From Apostichopus californicus (Eukaryota; Echinodermata; Holothuroidea; Aspidochirotida; Stichopodidae), in assembly GCA_020650975.1 (NCBI GenBank), contig JAIPMN010000463.1, positions 10,058-35,244 on the forward strand: a stretch of DNA of 25,187 nucleotides, given 5' to 3'. The notes below the pieces were generated by a model. It was not told where the DNA came from and did no database searches. It was given only the letters and a program-made list of their open reading frames with translations. This document shows, piece by piece, positions 1 to 10,672 of the stretch; positions within the stretch are counted from its first letter, which is position 1; each line of letters opens with the position of its first letter. A program made the translations under genes and the position numbers.

Positions 1-120
1 ACAGCACATCTATCCTGTTCTAGATGATTTCTTCAACATTCAACTGTATATTTTTTTACACACATGCGCAAAGTTACAGAAAGTTTACAGGAAAAAAAGG
101 GAAGAAGAAAGTGAACTTAC

Positions 121-986
121 ATCTCCGTTGTATATTTGAGTGGCTACATCTAATCCAGTCTTAGCAGGGATAAATAAAGGTGTAGGAGGTCTGTCCAGGA
201 ATGCATCTGTCTGGCAGTCGACGTCGGCTTCCTCAACTCTGTCGCTTAACTCCTCCAGGTATAATTCTGTCTGGACGTCAATGTGTTTGCGGCCCTCTAC
301 CGCCTCTGGAGAAGCGGGGCGAAGCTGAGCTTTTGCTCTTTTGGCTGCGATCTTCCTCCGCCTGATTTCTTGTTGTCTTTGGATTTCGATAGGATCTGGT
401 TGAGCTGTCTGCATGTGACAAAGAACGAACAGATGTTCAAAATTTGCAAATTTGAAGGAAAAAATAGACATAAATTGTTTTAAATAAATGGCAAAGATGT
501 TAATTTAATGAAAGTTGCGAGCTATGAACAGAAATAGTGTTGCAGCAATAAAAGGCGAAACTTACGGCTGGTAGTGTGTGTTGTGCATATGTGTTTCCCC
601 GTACAATTCTCCTGTCATACATAATATTGCCATAAGGAGCTGGTGCTTGGTTCCTGCAAACAAAAAGAAGATTTGACTTGATATTTCCTTCTTCAGTTTT
701 AAAAATGAACAAGAAAACAGTTCTACAAATTACAAGTATGGCACTGAAAATGACATTCTGAAAAAAATAAAATAAAAAATGTTTACAGTTGTTATCAATA
801 CATTTCATCAATTAATGTCATGAAAGGTAACATCCAGCTTAGATGTTTGTCAAGACAGAATTTCTCCTGGGAATACTGTACTTACTGTTGTGCTAGTGGA
901 TCTCTGTATTTCTTTCTCTGTGGCACAGTACGTGGTTGACTGGCAAAGGTATACGTACCACTCTTCTGAGGTAGCACTGTAGTCAT
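121..986 (-). CDS. RSPH3: RSPH3, radial spoke head protein 3 (N-terminal part, first three coding exons)
   Basis: RSPH3 is a structural protein of radial spokes in motile 9+2 cilia; family members also bind PKA regulatory subunits. Three exons on the minus strand splice with GT-AG borders and one open frame: 986-886, 653-566 and 408-121 (101, 88 and 288 nt; 159 codons). Family-typical segments seen in order are YTFASQPR (residues 12-19), PYGNIMYDRR (about 39-48), RGNTYA, then in exon 3 IQRQQEIRRRK, GRKHIDVQTELYLEELSDR and FLDRPPTPLFIPAKTG. The middle exon begins after tttgcag and ends at gtaagt; exon 3 ends at gtaagt (120-119) in phase 0. The start at 986 is chosen because an in-frame TGA lies upstream within the same exon and MTTVLPQKSG leads directly into the conserved block. 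The gene continues past the left edge, so the C-terminal half is missing. The family identification is from recalled human RSPH3. Confidence 0.93.
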
Positions 987-1602
987 TTTGATTTTTGTTG
1001 TAAATCAGAGATGGATTAGATCTATGGGTACAGAAAATAAATGCTTTGCATCAAAACAAAATATGCTTCACAAACTCCACCAGATTTGGTTTTGTGAATA
1101 CTGTTACAACATCCGAGACTGAAAAGATAAGTACTCCCTGGTGAAGAATTTGATTTGCATGAATGGTAAAGTGAATGGTAAAAAACATCCTCAAATGTAT
1201 TAAATGCATATACCCTCTGCTGCATAGTGCATAAAGCAATTTATGTATGTAGGCCTATGGATAATTGTACAGTAGACCCAGCCTTTTGCTTTTCCCCCCA
1301 ATACAAGATGGCACAATTGCCCATGCCAATTAAACTGACTTTAAGAATATTATCAATACCTATATCAATGGTAACCTGTGGTATAACTATGATAGGCCTA
1401 ACGTGAAAGTTAAGGCTACAGACTACAGTAAGCATAGCATACTGTACATTGCCACCAGCCATGATACTTGTTAGGCATAACTTGGGCCTAACGGTTAGGA
1501 CGGGCCCTATAAACAGAAGTCAAATTTGAACACCTTCAAAAGCAACCCGAACAAAAATCTTTGTAACATCTGATTCACCGATAAATATACAGAACAACTT
1601 AC

Positions 1603-1735
1603 TGGATAAATTATTTTATCTCTATTTCTTGTCCACAAACTTCTCGAGTTGCGAATATGTTCTCCAGTAGCCACCGGTGATTCCCGAAATATATGTGATG
1701 TCTGTGTTCGTTGTATTGTATTCCGTGTGCGCATT
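1603..1735 (-). other. RSPH3: Probable 5' non-coding exon of RSPH3, with upstream ORF
   Basis: On the minus strand a good donor (CCAG/GTAAGT, GT at 1602-1601) can be spliced to an acceptor at 1023-1022 (ttctgtacccatag), which opens the first coding exon at 1021. Positions 1021-987 would then be 5'UTR. An ATG at 1734 opens a reading frame through this exon that meets TAA two codons after the splice, so it could act as a short upstream ORF in a frame different from RSPH3. The upstream exon limit is a guess; no clear TATA box or initiator was found. This rests on splice signals only, without family conservation. Confidence 0.45.
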
Positions 1736-1740
1736 ACTAG

Positions 1741-2857
1741 ACTTGCAGCATGTAATGGTGTATCAATGGTATGCAGGAAAATAGATGTACATAAATAATA
1801 TCACCATAGCGACATAATTGTAGTGCTGTTCTCACAGAAGTAGGACATCAGTCGTTCCTTCGACCTATTTCAGGCTTTGCCCTTCATCTGCTGTGAAGCT
1901 TCTTTTTTTCTACTTGATGTGTCTTTATTATGAAAATATAAATGCCCATTCATTCGATTTTACATCATAAATAGTGATGTAGAAGTTAACTTCGAGTTTG
2001 TAGGCCTTGGAGCACAGTTACTGGGGAAACGACAATGAACACTGAAAAGAATGTGCGAAGGGGTCACTCATCTACAAAAGAGTAACGGTCTGGCGTCCTC
2101 TTTTTTGATTACGTAATAAGTTGTCTTGCATTATTTACACTTCCACAGTATGTACGTAAACATGTGAATACGTACATGTCGATGTGATATACAGTACGTA
2201 TGCACCATAGAAATTGATATGGTATGCACACAGACTAAGCTGGTTAGGGCCGATTATGACTAGTATGACCACAGCAGTGACATTTTACATGGTACAGTTT
2301 AGTGGTAGTGGCCAATAACAACTTGCATATTACTATTCAAGACAATTGGAAGAGTAACAACAAACGGTACCTCTTTTTCTTTTAAAGGGAGTCAGTTCTT
2401 TGGGCAGGCCTAGCAGTAGCAAGGTCAAGTATTATGTTTGAACATATGAAATATGATGAGTGTGGTCTGGACTTGAGTGTATTCATTGGCCCGACTTATG
2501 TTGTTACTATGTTAGAGTAGACCATTGGACCAAGGTCTAGCCCTACTGTAACTACCCAAAGTACAGAACTGAGTTACACTTGAGTACCCTAACATTTTAC
2601 TAACAAGGAAAAATATGTACTTAAATCCAGGCTTTAAATTAGGGCTAAGGCCCTAACTTAATTGCAGGGTAGGCCAAGCATATTGTAATGCAAGGTTTCA
2701 GTTCCAGAGTGTTGTCGTTTAGATTAATATTGTTCGCTTTTTCAGTCAAAATCTTAGTCACCTGCATCGGGGAAGAAATAACCTAGGTTATAGTTTATAG
2801 GCTAGGGGACCAGACCTAGTCTACAGTATACATGCCGGGGAGAAAATGTGATGCAAG
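1741..2857. other. Unassigned intergenic sequence between RSPH3 and FDX1 (left part)
   Basis: No exon, RNA gene or repeat was recognised. The stretch is AT-rich with short scattered low-complexity runs. The upstream promoter region of RSPH3 should lie at its left end, but no specific element could be assigned. Confidence 0.4.
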
Positions 2858-3240
2858 TTAAAGGCATTGAAGACTCGCCCCAAACTGCGTGCGGCCATCT
2901 GAAAAAGTTAACTTTCTGTTGCTAGCAAGTGACGTTTTGTTTGTGTCGCTACAAAATGCAGACAGTAGTGAAACATGATACCTTGTTATCTTTTATCTAG
3001 ACCTGAGATGTCCATCACTGCTAAGTCTGCTATGTACACTGTGTTGTGTGTATTGACCGTACCTTCATATATTGACTGTACACTAGTGTTATGTCTAATT
3101 ACTGACGGTAGCAAGCTGTGTGTGTATTTTCTGGGATCGATGGTGGTGTCTAACATTTCTGTTACACCTCATTCGAAACTACCTAGGTCAGATTACCGGC
3201 ATTAGACGTTTCTTTTTGCGTGAGTCTTCACACCCTTTAA
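2858..3240. mobile_element. MITE family A, copy 1 (inverted ends, TTAA flanks)
   Basis: The left end reads TTAAAGGCATTGAAGACTC and the right end GAGTCTTCACACCCTTTAA, so the outermost bases form an imperfect inverted repeat (TTAAAGG...GAAGACTC on both). TTAA stands at both outer limits, which fits a TTAA (or inner TA) target duplication. A second clearly homologous copy in the same orientation lies at 20516-20883, which confirms that this is a dispersed repeat. No transposase is encoded; the 76-codon ORF at 2975-3205 lies inside and is not conserved as a frame in the other copy. A piggyBac-like origin is possible because of TTAA, but a TA-duplicating (Tc1/mariner-like) origin cannot be excluded. 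Confidence 0.8.
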
Positions 3241-4555
3241 TAACAGTTGCTAAAATATTGATCAAAATCAAACAAGACGGAAACAAAAATAGGGTATAAT
3301 TGAAGTTATAATTTTGGAGGATATAAAATGTGAAAGTTGCTGATAGTCAATAATATACTTTAAACAATTCACACAGTTTTCAATATTACATGTAAAGGAA
3401 GGAACTGCTTCTCAAATTCTTGTGATTTATTAGATAGTACTGTAGCTTACACTACAAATTCAACTTCTGATGATCAATTCTCTCCAAAAAGAGTAAGTAA
3501 AATTACATTTAATCTGTGATTAAAATCCTTTTTGAACCCACATTTTCAGAAGCAATCTACCACAGCTATTAAATAGCTTGTGAATTTATGTGGCCATGTT
3601 CCTCCTATGTGTATGTGTGGTCTTGGCCAACTGCACTGAAAATTATGCTCAATTCTGTCACTCTTAAATGAATTAAATGAATTTTTGGACAAGAAAAAGT
3701 ATTGAACAGAAATATTTAATCGATATGAAATTTGTAAGTGTCATCATGAAATTGGTTGAAATATAATTTTTTTTTTTACCAATGGCAGGATGAATAGTGT
3801 TGAGTGACAAACCAGCCATGGCACTGAGTCACACAAATGTTGTTTCTGTCAAAGCTTATTTTTGATTTGTGGAATTGAATCAGCAAGGTTGTGGTCTAAC
3901 TCGAGGGTTAACCAATTATTTGGCCCAGGCCTCTGAATTATATTATGAATAAATCATGTAAGCCGAGGATGACCATAACAATTCGTCATAACCCTAAATG
4001 TTTAATTTAAAAGAACATCAGCACAACTACAGACTATTTTGTGTTTTTGTGTTTTTCATAAACAGTATGCTTCAGTGTCCCATCATCTACAGTTGAACAG
4101 GTAGAAAGGCAAATGGTATGCCAAGTGTGTGACAAGTCGTCTCTGGGAAGTTCCTGCTCTACTGTAAAACGGGCGAAACATTATCGATCATCCAGCGTTG
4201 CCCAAAAATTTAGCATGATTAAACAAGGCCATCTAAATTATGGGACATAACTGTGAATAGGTCTCATTTACTATGACAATTGTTACCGCTAGCAAAAATT
4301 AAATGAAACAAACCCACCAAATCATCAAAAGGAAATGATAGGAAATACTGTTTTTATTTTTTTGGTGTTAGTTTTTCACTGCTGTGAGTACTGTTAACTT
4401 ACTTTCAGGATGGACTGTTACAACATTTGGCAAATTGGTGTTTGCTCCACCTGTCTTCAACCATTCATTGTTAGAATTCCATAATGTGTAGAGAATTTGT
4501 TCTTTTGGAATCCACTGATAAGTTGATTTTTACTACAGAGCACTTCTTGAAAGTG
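3241..4555. other. Unassigned AT-rich intergenic sequence
   Basis: No gene, RNA or named repeat was recognised. Only short T-runs (about 3768-3778 and 4355-4360) stand out. Confidence 0.4.
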
Positions 4556-5104
4556 TTAAGTTGATTGTATGGTAATTCTTTGCTTTATGGAATTACAAAT
4601 GCACAAATGAATAGACTGCAACGGATTCATAGCACCGCCGCACGAATAGCGACAAAAACTCCTAAGCTAAGTCGTATAACACCAGTGCTTGAAGACGTAC
4701 ATAGGCTGCCAATATCTGCCAGCAGTGGATTTAAGCTGCTGCTTCTCACCTACAAGTGTTTTTGAATGGAATGGCCCCGGATTACCTGAAGAACTTATTG
4801 GGCCCATATCAACCATCCTGTGACTTGAGGTCCTCTAATCAGGCACTTATTAAAGTTCCAAAGGCCAGACTTTCTTCATGTGGTTCCAAGGCTTATGTAA
4901 TCGCTGCCCCTACATTGTGGAACAACATCCCACTTGACATCAGGAAAGCCACCTCATTTATATTTTCAAATCCAAGCTGAAGACATTTCTGTTTTATAGA
5001 TATTTTCATCTTTAAGCTCTCGACTGCGCTTTTGAACAAGCCTTCGGCACTGGATTTGTGGTGCATTATTAAGTGATTTACATTACATTGCATTACATTA
5101 CATT
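4556..5104 (+). pseudogene. Degenerate 3' end of a non-LTR (LINE) retrotransposon, plus orientation
   Basis: This is the end of a reverse-transcriptase-bearing ORF, dead and truncated at its 5' side. Two frames join across a +1 shift near 4760. The first (4565-4765) has YGNSLLYGI, LQRIHSTAARI and ITPVLEDVHRLPISA. The second (from about 4766) has LNGMAPDYLKNLL, DLRSSNQ, RLSSCGSKAY and APTLWNNIPLDIR. Another shift near 4973 restores FKSKLKTFLF. These blocks in this order are the usual C-terminal tail of CR1/L2-like LINE proteins. It ends in a short CATTA-unit microsatellite (about 5075-5104), as expected for a 3' tail of this group. The exact clade needs a RepeatMasker-type search. At least two frameshifts make it non-functional. 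Confidence 0.85.
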
Positions 5105-5536
5105 AAGTGTTCCAGTTTTGCATAGTAGATTTGAGGGCTCTGAACTTTGTTTCTGCATTGAAAAACTGCATCTTCTCAAATGGAAAGCAATTTGCCCATG
5201 TGGCGATGCGAAACCGGATAAATTATTCCCTGAAGACTTCATTCTAAGATCTTAATAATCTGCTTAGCTAGCGCAATTTTCACCATAATGGGCATGTTAA
5301 ACAAGTCACATTCTGACAAATAATCTCAGACAAAAGGCAATCTTTGACCTATTTAAGAAAGGGAAAATTAAAAGATTGTCAGGAATTCCCTTCTATTATT
5401 TGTGACTAGAGTACATTGTCTCAGACTAGTTGTCCTTGTTCTTTCATTTCCATAGTACTCTCTTTTAGTAGAGTGTGCAATTATAATTTAATTAAAATCA
5501 ACACATTTTGTTTTAATGTCTTTGTCACCTAATTAT

Positions 5537-5766
5537 AATAATAATAATAATAATAGAAAACATTTATATAGCGCTTAATACAGCGGTTTCAAATCGCTTT
5601 ACAAAGTAGGAAAGAGACAAAGGAAACCAAGGAGAACAAAATTATACTAGGAATCAAACAGAAATGTTTTAAGTTGTCTCTTGAAAAATACAAAGGTAGG
5701 GAGAGTCACAAACGTGACATGGGAGTTCGTTCCATAGAGAAAGCAGAGACAGAAAAGGCTCGATCG
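5537..5766 (-). pseudogene. Degenerate 3' end of a second LINE, minus orientation, with (ATT)n tail
   Basis: Read on the minus strand from about 5766, the sequence gives DDRAFSVSA, then a frame-shifted match to the usual LWNELP block, and then FKRQLKTFLFDS followed by a stop. This is the standard C-terminal ending of CR1/L2-type LINE ORFs. After the stop comes a short 3'UTR that includes the AGCGCTATATAAATG stretch, common at the 3' ends of marine-animal LINEs. The tail is (ATT)n, seen on the plus strand as about eight AAT units (5537-5561). It is 5' truncated and not intact. It faces the LINE fragment at 4556-5104 tail to tail and belongs to a different family, since the tails differ. Confidence 0.75.
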
Positions 5767-6306
5767 TCATAACGAGTATTTAATAGCTATATACTGAAAT
5801 AGACTGTTCGAACTATCATTGATGCTCTAGCAATTTTGTGAAAGTGAAAGTTGTTGTTTTATAACTTTTCAAAAGCTGATTATTAACCAGTTAATATTTA
5901 CCTCTTTTCCCATTGTAGTCCTGTATATAGAGTTTACAGTGTGTAAGAGTCTTGTTGTAATTTCCTGTTAACAGGGACTATTACTTTGCCAGTGTTAGCA
6001 ACAGCAAATGTCTTTCTGTGTATTATAACATTTTAACAAAATAAATTAAATGCCTTGAAAATTTCAGATAGATTGCTAGTGCAGGCGTGGGCTGAAAGTC
6101 ATATTTGTGACCCACAGTGAAATTTTGCAGCCCAGTCTGTGGGCTTAAAATATGTTCCAACTTCCATGACAAAATTAAAATGTATCGTATTTTCCTTTTT
6201 CCTACCACAGTTATTAGAATCCACCAGAAGACATACAGTATCTCAGGGATAATCAAACACAGGGAAAGAAAATTGTTTTCTGCGACTTCATCGACTTGCT
6301 AGCACT

Positions 6307-9300
6307 ATGCAATCCTTTGTGCCAAATGTCTGTAGACTTCACAAACATGCCAAGCTTATAACAGGATTTGTTCAGCATTGCAGGTTTTCAAGAGGTTACT
6401 GTGGAAACGAGAACTTCAGTACATCAGTTGGTGATAAAAGATGGATATGTAACTCACAACACACATTAAGATCAAGCAAAAATTATTTGAATGGAACCTT
6501 TTCACCTCTTTCCAAACGCTTATCGACATCTTCCACTCTGGCGAAACAAGAAACGTAAGTATTTGCAAGAACTTTGAGAGTCATGCATTTAATTTACAAA
6601 TTATTCAACTGGTTGTAGATTTCATCAAATTAACACTGTACTGTAGTAATAGTACTCAGACTTGGCGTATGAGTACAACAGCACGAGTATGAGTACAACA
6701 GCACGAGTACGAGTACAACAACATTAGTATGAGTACAACAGCACAAGTATGGGTACAACAGCATGAGTACGAGTACAACAACATTAGTATGAGTACAACA
6801 GCACAAGTATGGGTACAACAGCATGAGTACGAGTACAAACATGAGTATGACTACAATAGCATGAGTATGAGTAAAACAGCATGAGTACGAGTACAACAGC
6901 ATGAGTACAAGTACAACAGCATGAGTATGAGTACAACAGCATGTATATGAGTTAAAGGAGAATTACCCTTGGTAATAGTGTACAAGTACAAGGCTCTAAG
7001 CAAGAATATCAGTACAAGGCCTTAAACGCCAGTACGAGTACGAATTTGGCCTGGGTCCCTGTACAACTATTGAAAATGCCACGAGTACGAGTGCCATAAA
7101 ATGCCACAAGTATGAGTACAGTACATTCCACTGTGCTAGGATATGAGTACAACTATGGACTCACTAAACCTCTGCTACTACTGCTCTGGCTGCTTAAACC
7201 TTGCCTGGCAGAGTATAAACCTGCATCAATATTATCCTAAGTGCACCAAAACTGACAGGCCCACCTCACAAATATTCTGTAGAGTTAATCAACAAACCAA
7301 ATGCATAACTTGAATACTCATTGCTTAGTGAGATACAGCATGTACGATAACCAAGTCTGACATCAACCAAGGAGTAACCAATTTTTCATAAAAGCTTAGA
7401 CACCAGTTAGAAGGAAATGTGAAGAGCAATCTTCAACATTATGAAACATTAGAATGCTATTAAAGTTGTGATAGTCAGATGTCTTAATTCCTTGTTAGTA
7501 ATATTTTCAGATCATGCAGACTATATCAAGTAAAACTGCCTTTTCGATAAAGATTGCAGACTTTTGTCTATGTTGTTAATACCTGTGTGATCTTTTATAT
7601 CTGGAATATGCCTCAACATTTTTATCATTATAATCTCATTTTCTTAAGGTCATTAAGAGTCCAAATTAACATACATTTATAATCACTACTACCTACTATT
7701 TTACCATACTTTTCATCAGTTACTTTGAATCTCTTTGTCTTTCACACTACAGAATAAAGATAAACTATATCGGTAGAGATGGGACGAAGATGACAGTCAA
7801 TGGGGTTGTTGGCGACAGCCTCCTGGATGTAGCTATAGATAATGACTTGGATATCGAAGGATACGGTAAGGTCTCCCATCGTATCGTCTGTAAAGGATCG
7901 GATTAGTGTGTGTCTTATATCATAATAAACATGTTTATATCAGTCAGTACCAGCAAACACATGGTGTTTTTCGTTTTTAGTAGAGGGTCCACAGTTTCTT
8001 AGATTATGATGGAAAATGCTATTAGGTTCTACAGGACTGTCTTGTACAAAGGCAGTTAGAGAAGCAGGCAATTCCTTCCTCCCCCCCCCCCCCCCATACT
8101 CCACATTGTATGGTTGGATTACTGTATATTAGTGTGAACTTTGACCTTGGGTTAACGTTACTGCTTCATTGCTATTGATATTAAAACATATAAAAAAACA
8201 GATGATAACATGAAAGTGTAGCCATCATCAAATTTAATTTCTGAACTGGATATTCAGAAACATGAGGAAGGGACCCCTTTTGTAGGGAGTCAGGGGTGTA
8301 ATGGCCTTCTGCCAAAATAAATTTCACAATAGTTTTGCCACAGGTAGATGCCACTTTCACCACCACTGGATATTGGTTTGGTTTCTGCCTCCCCCCACCC
8401 CTCCCCCTTTGCCCCACTCTCAAACCTGTGTCATTAAATGGTTATATAAGGTATAGGTTGTTTGATCTACAATGATAGTTAGCTGCAGTACATTTCTTGA
8501 TGTTTCTGACTAAGTGAAATTAAATGTGCAAGTGTGGTCTACATGCATCTAGACTAAAGAGAGCTTACAGAGTGGGTTTTCGTTTACAATTCTATCCTTC
8601 GAGGTGACACCTGAGGTGTGATTTATTTCTTCATTTTGTCTTGCATTTATTCTTATATTCCAGCAGTATTATCCAACTGTCTCACTCACACAGTGGTGGC
8701 AGCAGTGGGATTGTATATATTCAGGATTTCATGTTTGAAGGGGAAGCAATTGCTGTGAGAACCTTCACTATATATTAGCCCTGCTTGACTTTAATCTAGC
8801 CTTGACGTTTATCTAGTGGCTAGTAATCACTTTAACAACTAATGAACTTACCTTTTACTTTAATCAGAACAGTAATTTGATTCATAATCATATTACGTTA
8901 TTTAATGTCTTTGGTTTGTTATATATTCCTCAGGTGCTTGTGAAGGTACATTAGCCTGCTCGACTTGCCACTTAATATTTGAAGAACCTCAATTTAATTC
9001 CCTACCAGAAGCTTCCGACGAGGAACAAGATATGTTAGATTTCGCATGTGGACTCTCTGACACGTAAATTTTCACTTTTTACCTTCTTTATTTTATCTTT
9101 CTTTGTAAATACGAGCTTGATACATTTCCATAAAAACCACTGGTTTTAACCCTCAACCCATTTCATCATTTGAATATCTATTCCAGTTGATTCCATTTCA
9201 TCACAGATATTCTGTATCGTGAGTTGTACGTGCTAGAATGTTTGTGAGATAAACTGTCTGTTAAAAAAATAAAATAAAAAAATTTGAGCTGCTCTGCCTG

Positions 9301-9563
9301 TTATCAAATATATTTCTCAAGTTACACTAAAAACATTAAACATTTATATCTTAGACAAGAAACATTCATTGTGGATTTTACCAAACCAATGTATATATGC
9401 AGGTATCATATTATGCTTTGTGTGTTGTCAAGGGAATGTACTTTTTTTTCCCCTTTTATTTTGCTCCAGGTCGCGATTGGGTTGTCAGATTATCTTGTCA
9501 AAAGACATGGACGGTATGACTGTTACTGTACCTGATGGTGTAGCAGATGCAAGGGGTGTCTGA
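6307..9563 (+). CDS. FDX1: FDX1-type mitochondrial [2Fe-2S] ferredoxin (adrenodoxin), complete, four coding exons
   Basis: Adrenodoxin carries electrons in the mitochondrial matrix from ferredoxin reductase to mitochondrial cytochromes P450 and related acceptors. Exons are 6307-6554, 7753-7865, 8934-9063 and 9470-9563, all with GT-AG borders (phases 2, 1, 2), giving 194 aa. Residues 1-~70 are rich in R, K, S and T and poor in acidic residues, as in a mitochondrial presequence. The ferredoxin fold starts near [10 protein letters not shown] (84-93). Cluster ligands are C123, C129 and C132 ([13 protein letters not shown]) and C169 (SRLGCQI). The acidic partner-binding stretch DEEQDMLD (149-156) is intact, and P185 matches the conserved C-terminal proline. 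[17 protein letters not shown] and VADAR point to FDX1 rather than FDX2 (which has CEASLACSTCH). The start is the first ATG after an in-frame TAA at 6250. The protein ends at ADARGV without the longer vertebrate tail. 5'UTR and promoter are not resolved. Confidence 0.96.
6661..6953. repeat. 20-bp minisatellite in FDX1 intron 1, with internal 60-bp higher-order unit
   Basis: About 14-15 tandem copies of a 20-bp unit of the form gagtaYgagtacaacagcat lie here. Units 4-6 (6721-6780) and 7-9 (6781-6840) are almost identical as 60-bp blocks, so a three-unit block was duplicated after the single units had diverged. A degenerate tail with scattered GAGTAC motifs continues to about 7150. The long minus-strand ORFs rich in YSCCC/THT across it (6630-6902, 6656-6838) are a side effect of the repeat lacking stops on that strand and are not genes. 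It lies wholly inside the first FDX1 intron (6555-7752). Confidence 0.93.
8081..8095. repeat. Poly-C tract (15 C) in FDX1 intron 2
   Basis: An uninterrupted run of 15 C, length-unstable and prone to assembly error, lies within the intron between exons 2 and 3. A second C-rich patch lies at about 8388-8416 in the same intron. No other feature was recognised in this intron (7866-8933). Confidence 0.8.
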
Positions 9564-9962
9564 CATATGATGCTAACTTACACACACCAGTATTTTTTTA
9601 GTTTTTTTTTGTTAAAGGAAGTCTTAGGTCAAGAAAACTCAGCAGAGTGCAATCTCTAACAATATTTGTAAGCACCTCAGGTACAGCTTTGGTTGGTTGA
9701 TTCATACTCTGCAGGACCTTTCTTCTTGACGGAGATTATTAAGAGGTCGACAGGGTTTTCTACGAAACTGAACCAGTGATGAGGATTAGTTGGACAACAG
9801 CTATCTCTAGTTAAACCATCCATTATTCTATACCAAGCATTTTAGCTTGATTTCATTTGAGGTGATGTAATGGAGATTGCCTTTCCCTCTTTTGGGCATC
9901 TTTTTAACGGCATAGTAACGATAATTAGGTGGGGATACTCACATCCAAGAAAGGTCTGTATA

Positions 9963-10292
9963 CAGGGGGGTAGGAGCCGGGGGTACTGGGGCACGTGCTC
10001 CCCCCCCTTTTTTCCAAAATAGCAAATGTGCCCTACTGGCAAATAAAATGTGCCCCTTTGATGAAGAACTGTCTTTTGGATATCTTAAGCCTTTGTTAAT
10101 TTTAATATTTTATTTTAATTATTCACATGCACCATAATAGTATTGAAAGCATACTAACACATCATATATATTTAACCTGATATGGCCGTTGTGCATCGGT
10201 TTATAGCTTAACAAGTGGTGGTTGTGGAATGAGAAAGTGCCCCTCTGATGTTGTGCCCCCCCCCCACTTTTTGGAAGCTTCCTACCCCCCTG
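9963..10292. mobile_element. hAT-type MITE, 330 bp, 8-bp target duplication
   Basis: The left end CAGGGGGGTAGGA and the right end TCCTACCCCCCTG are perfect inverted repeats of 13 bp, and similarity continues inward to a shared GTGCCCC/GGGGCAC segment. The element is flanked by TCTGTATA (9955-9962) and TCCGTATA (10293-10300), an 8-bp direct repeat with one mismatch. An 8-bp duplication with ends starting CAGGG is diagnostic of the hAT superfamily. It encodes nothing. It lies ~400 bp downstream of the FDX1 stop codon, possibly within the 3'UTR. Confidence 0.85.
10042..10047 (+). terminator. Candidate polyadenylation signal AATAAA for FDX1
   Basis: This is the first AATAAA I find downstream of the FDX1 stop at 9563, and it lies inside the hAT MITE. 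A GT/T-rich stretch (about 10065-10080) follows. A later alternative is the AATAAA cluster near 11503-11515. A hexamer alone is weak evidence. Confidence 0.3.
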
Positions 10293-10672
10293 TCCGTATA
10301 GGATTGTTTTGGATGGTGACTGAGTGACTAGTTTTCTCTTGAGTATCAGTGACAAGTCATTCTGCTATAAATTTTATATTTTGTTGTCTCTAAGACATTC
10401 ACCAGGTGTTTCTTTATTCCAACATATTAGTGAATAGGAATGAGGGCATCAGTCGTTAGCTTCAAAGGTATCAATCATTGCCAGAAATTTGTTTACATAA
10501 ATTATCTGTGTTCGGTTGAATAACTTGTCATTTAAGTAACTGGTAAGGGGTGCAGCCAAATGGTATTAACTACACAGATCTCAAAGTTTTAAACTCTGAA
10601 TGAAGAAGGATATAGCAAATGAAGTGCAAATATTTCAATGGAAGAGTACCAACCCAGTGCAAAATAACAGCC

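Noticed and set aside
140..483. Plus-strand ORFs opposite RSPH3 exon 3
   Set aside because: They are antisense shadows of a well-conserved minus-strand coding exon.
6630..6902. Cysteine/tyrosine-rich minus-strand ORFs of 60-90 codons
   Set aside because: They are produced by the 20-bp minisatellite, which happens to lack stops on that strand; the peptide just repeats with the DNA, inside an FDX1 intron.
8181..8423. 80-codon minus-strand ORF in FDX1 intron 2
   Set aside because: Low-complexity start from the C-rich patch and no family resemblance.
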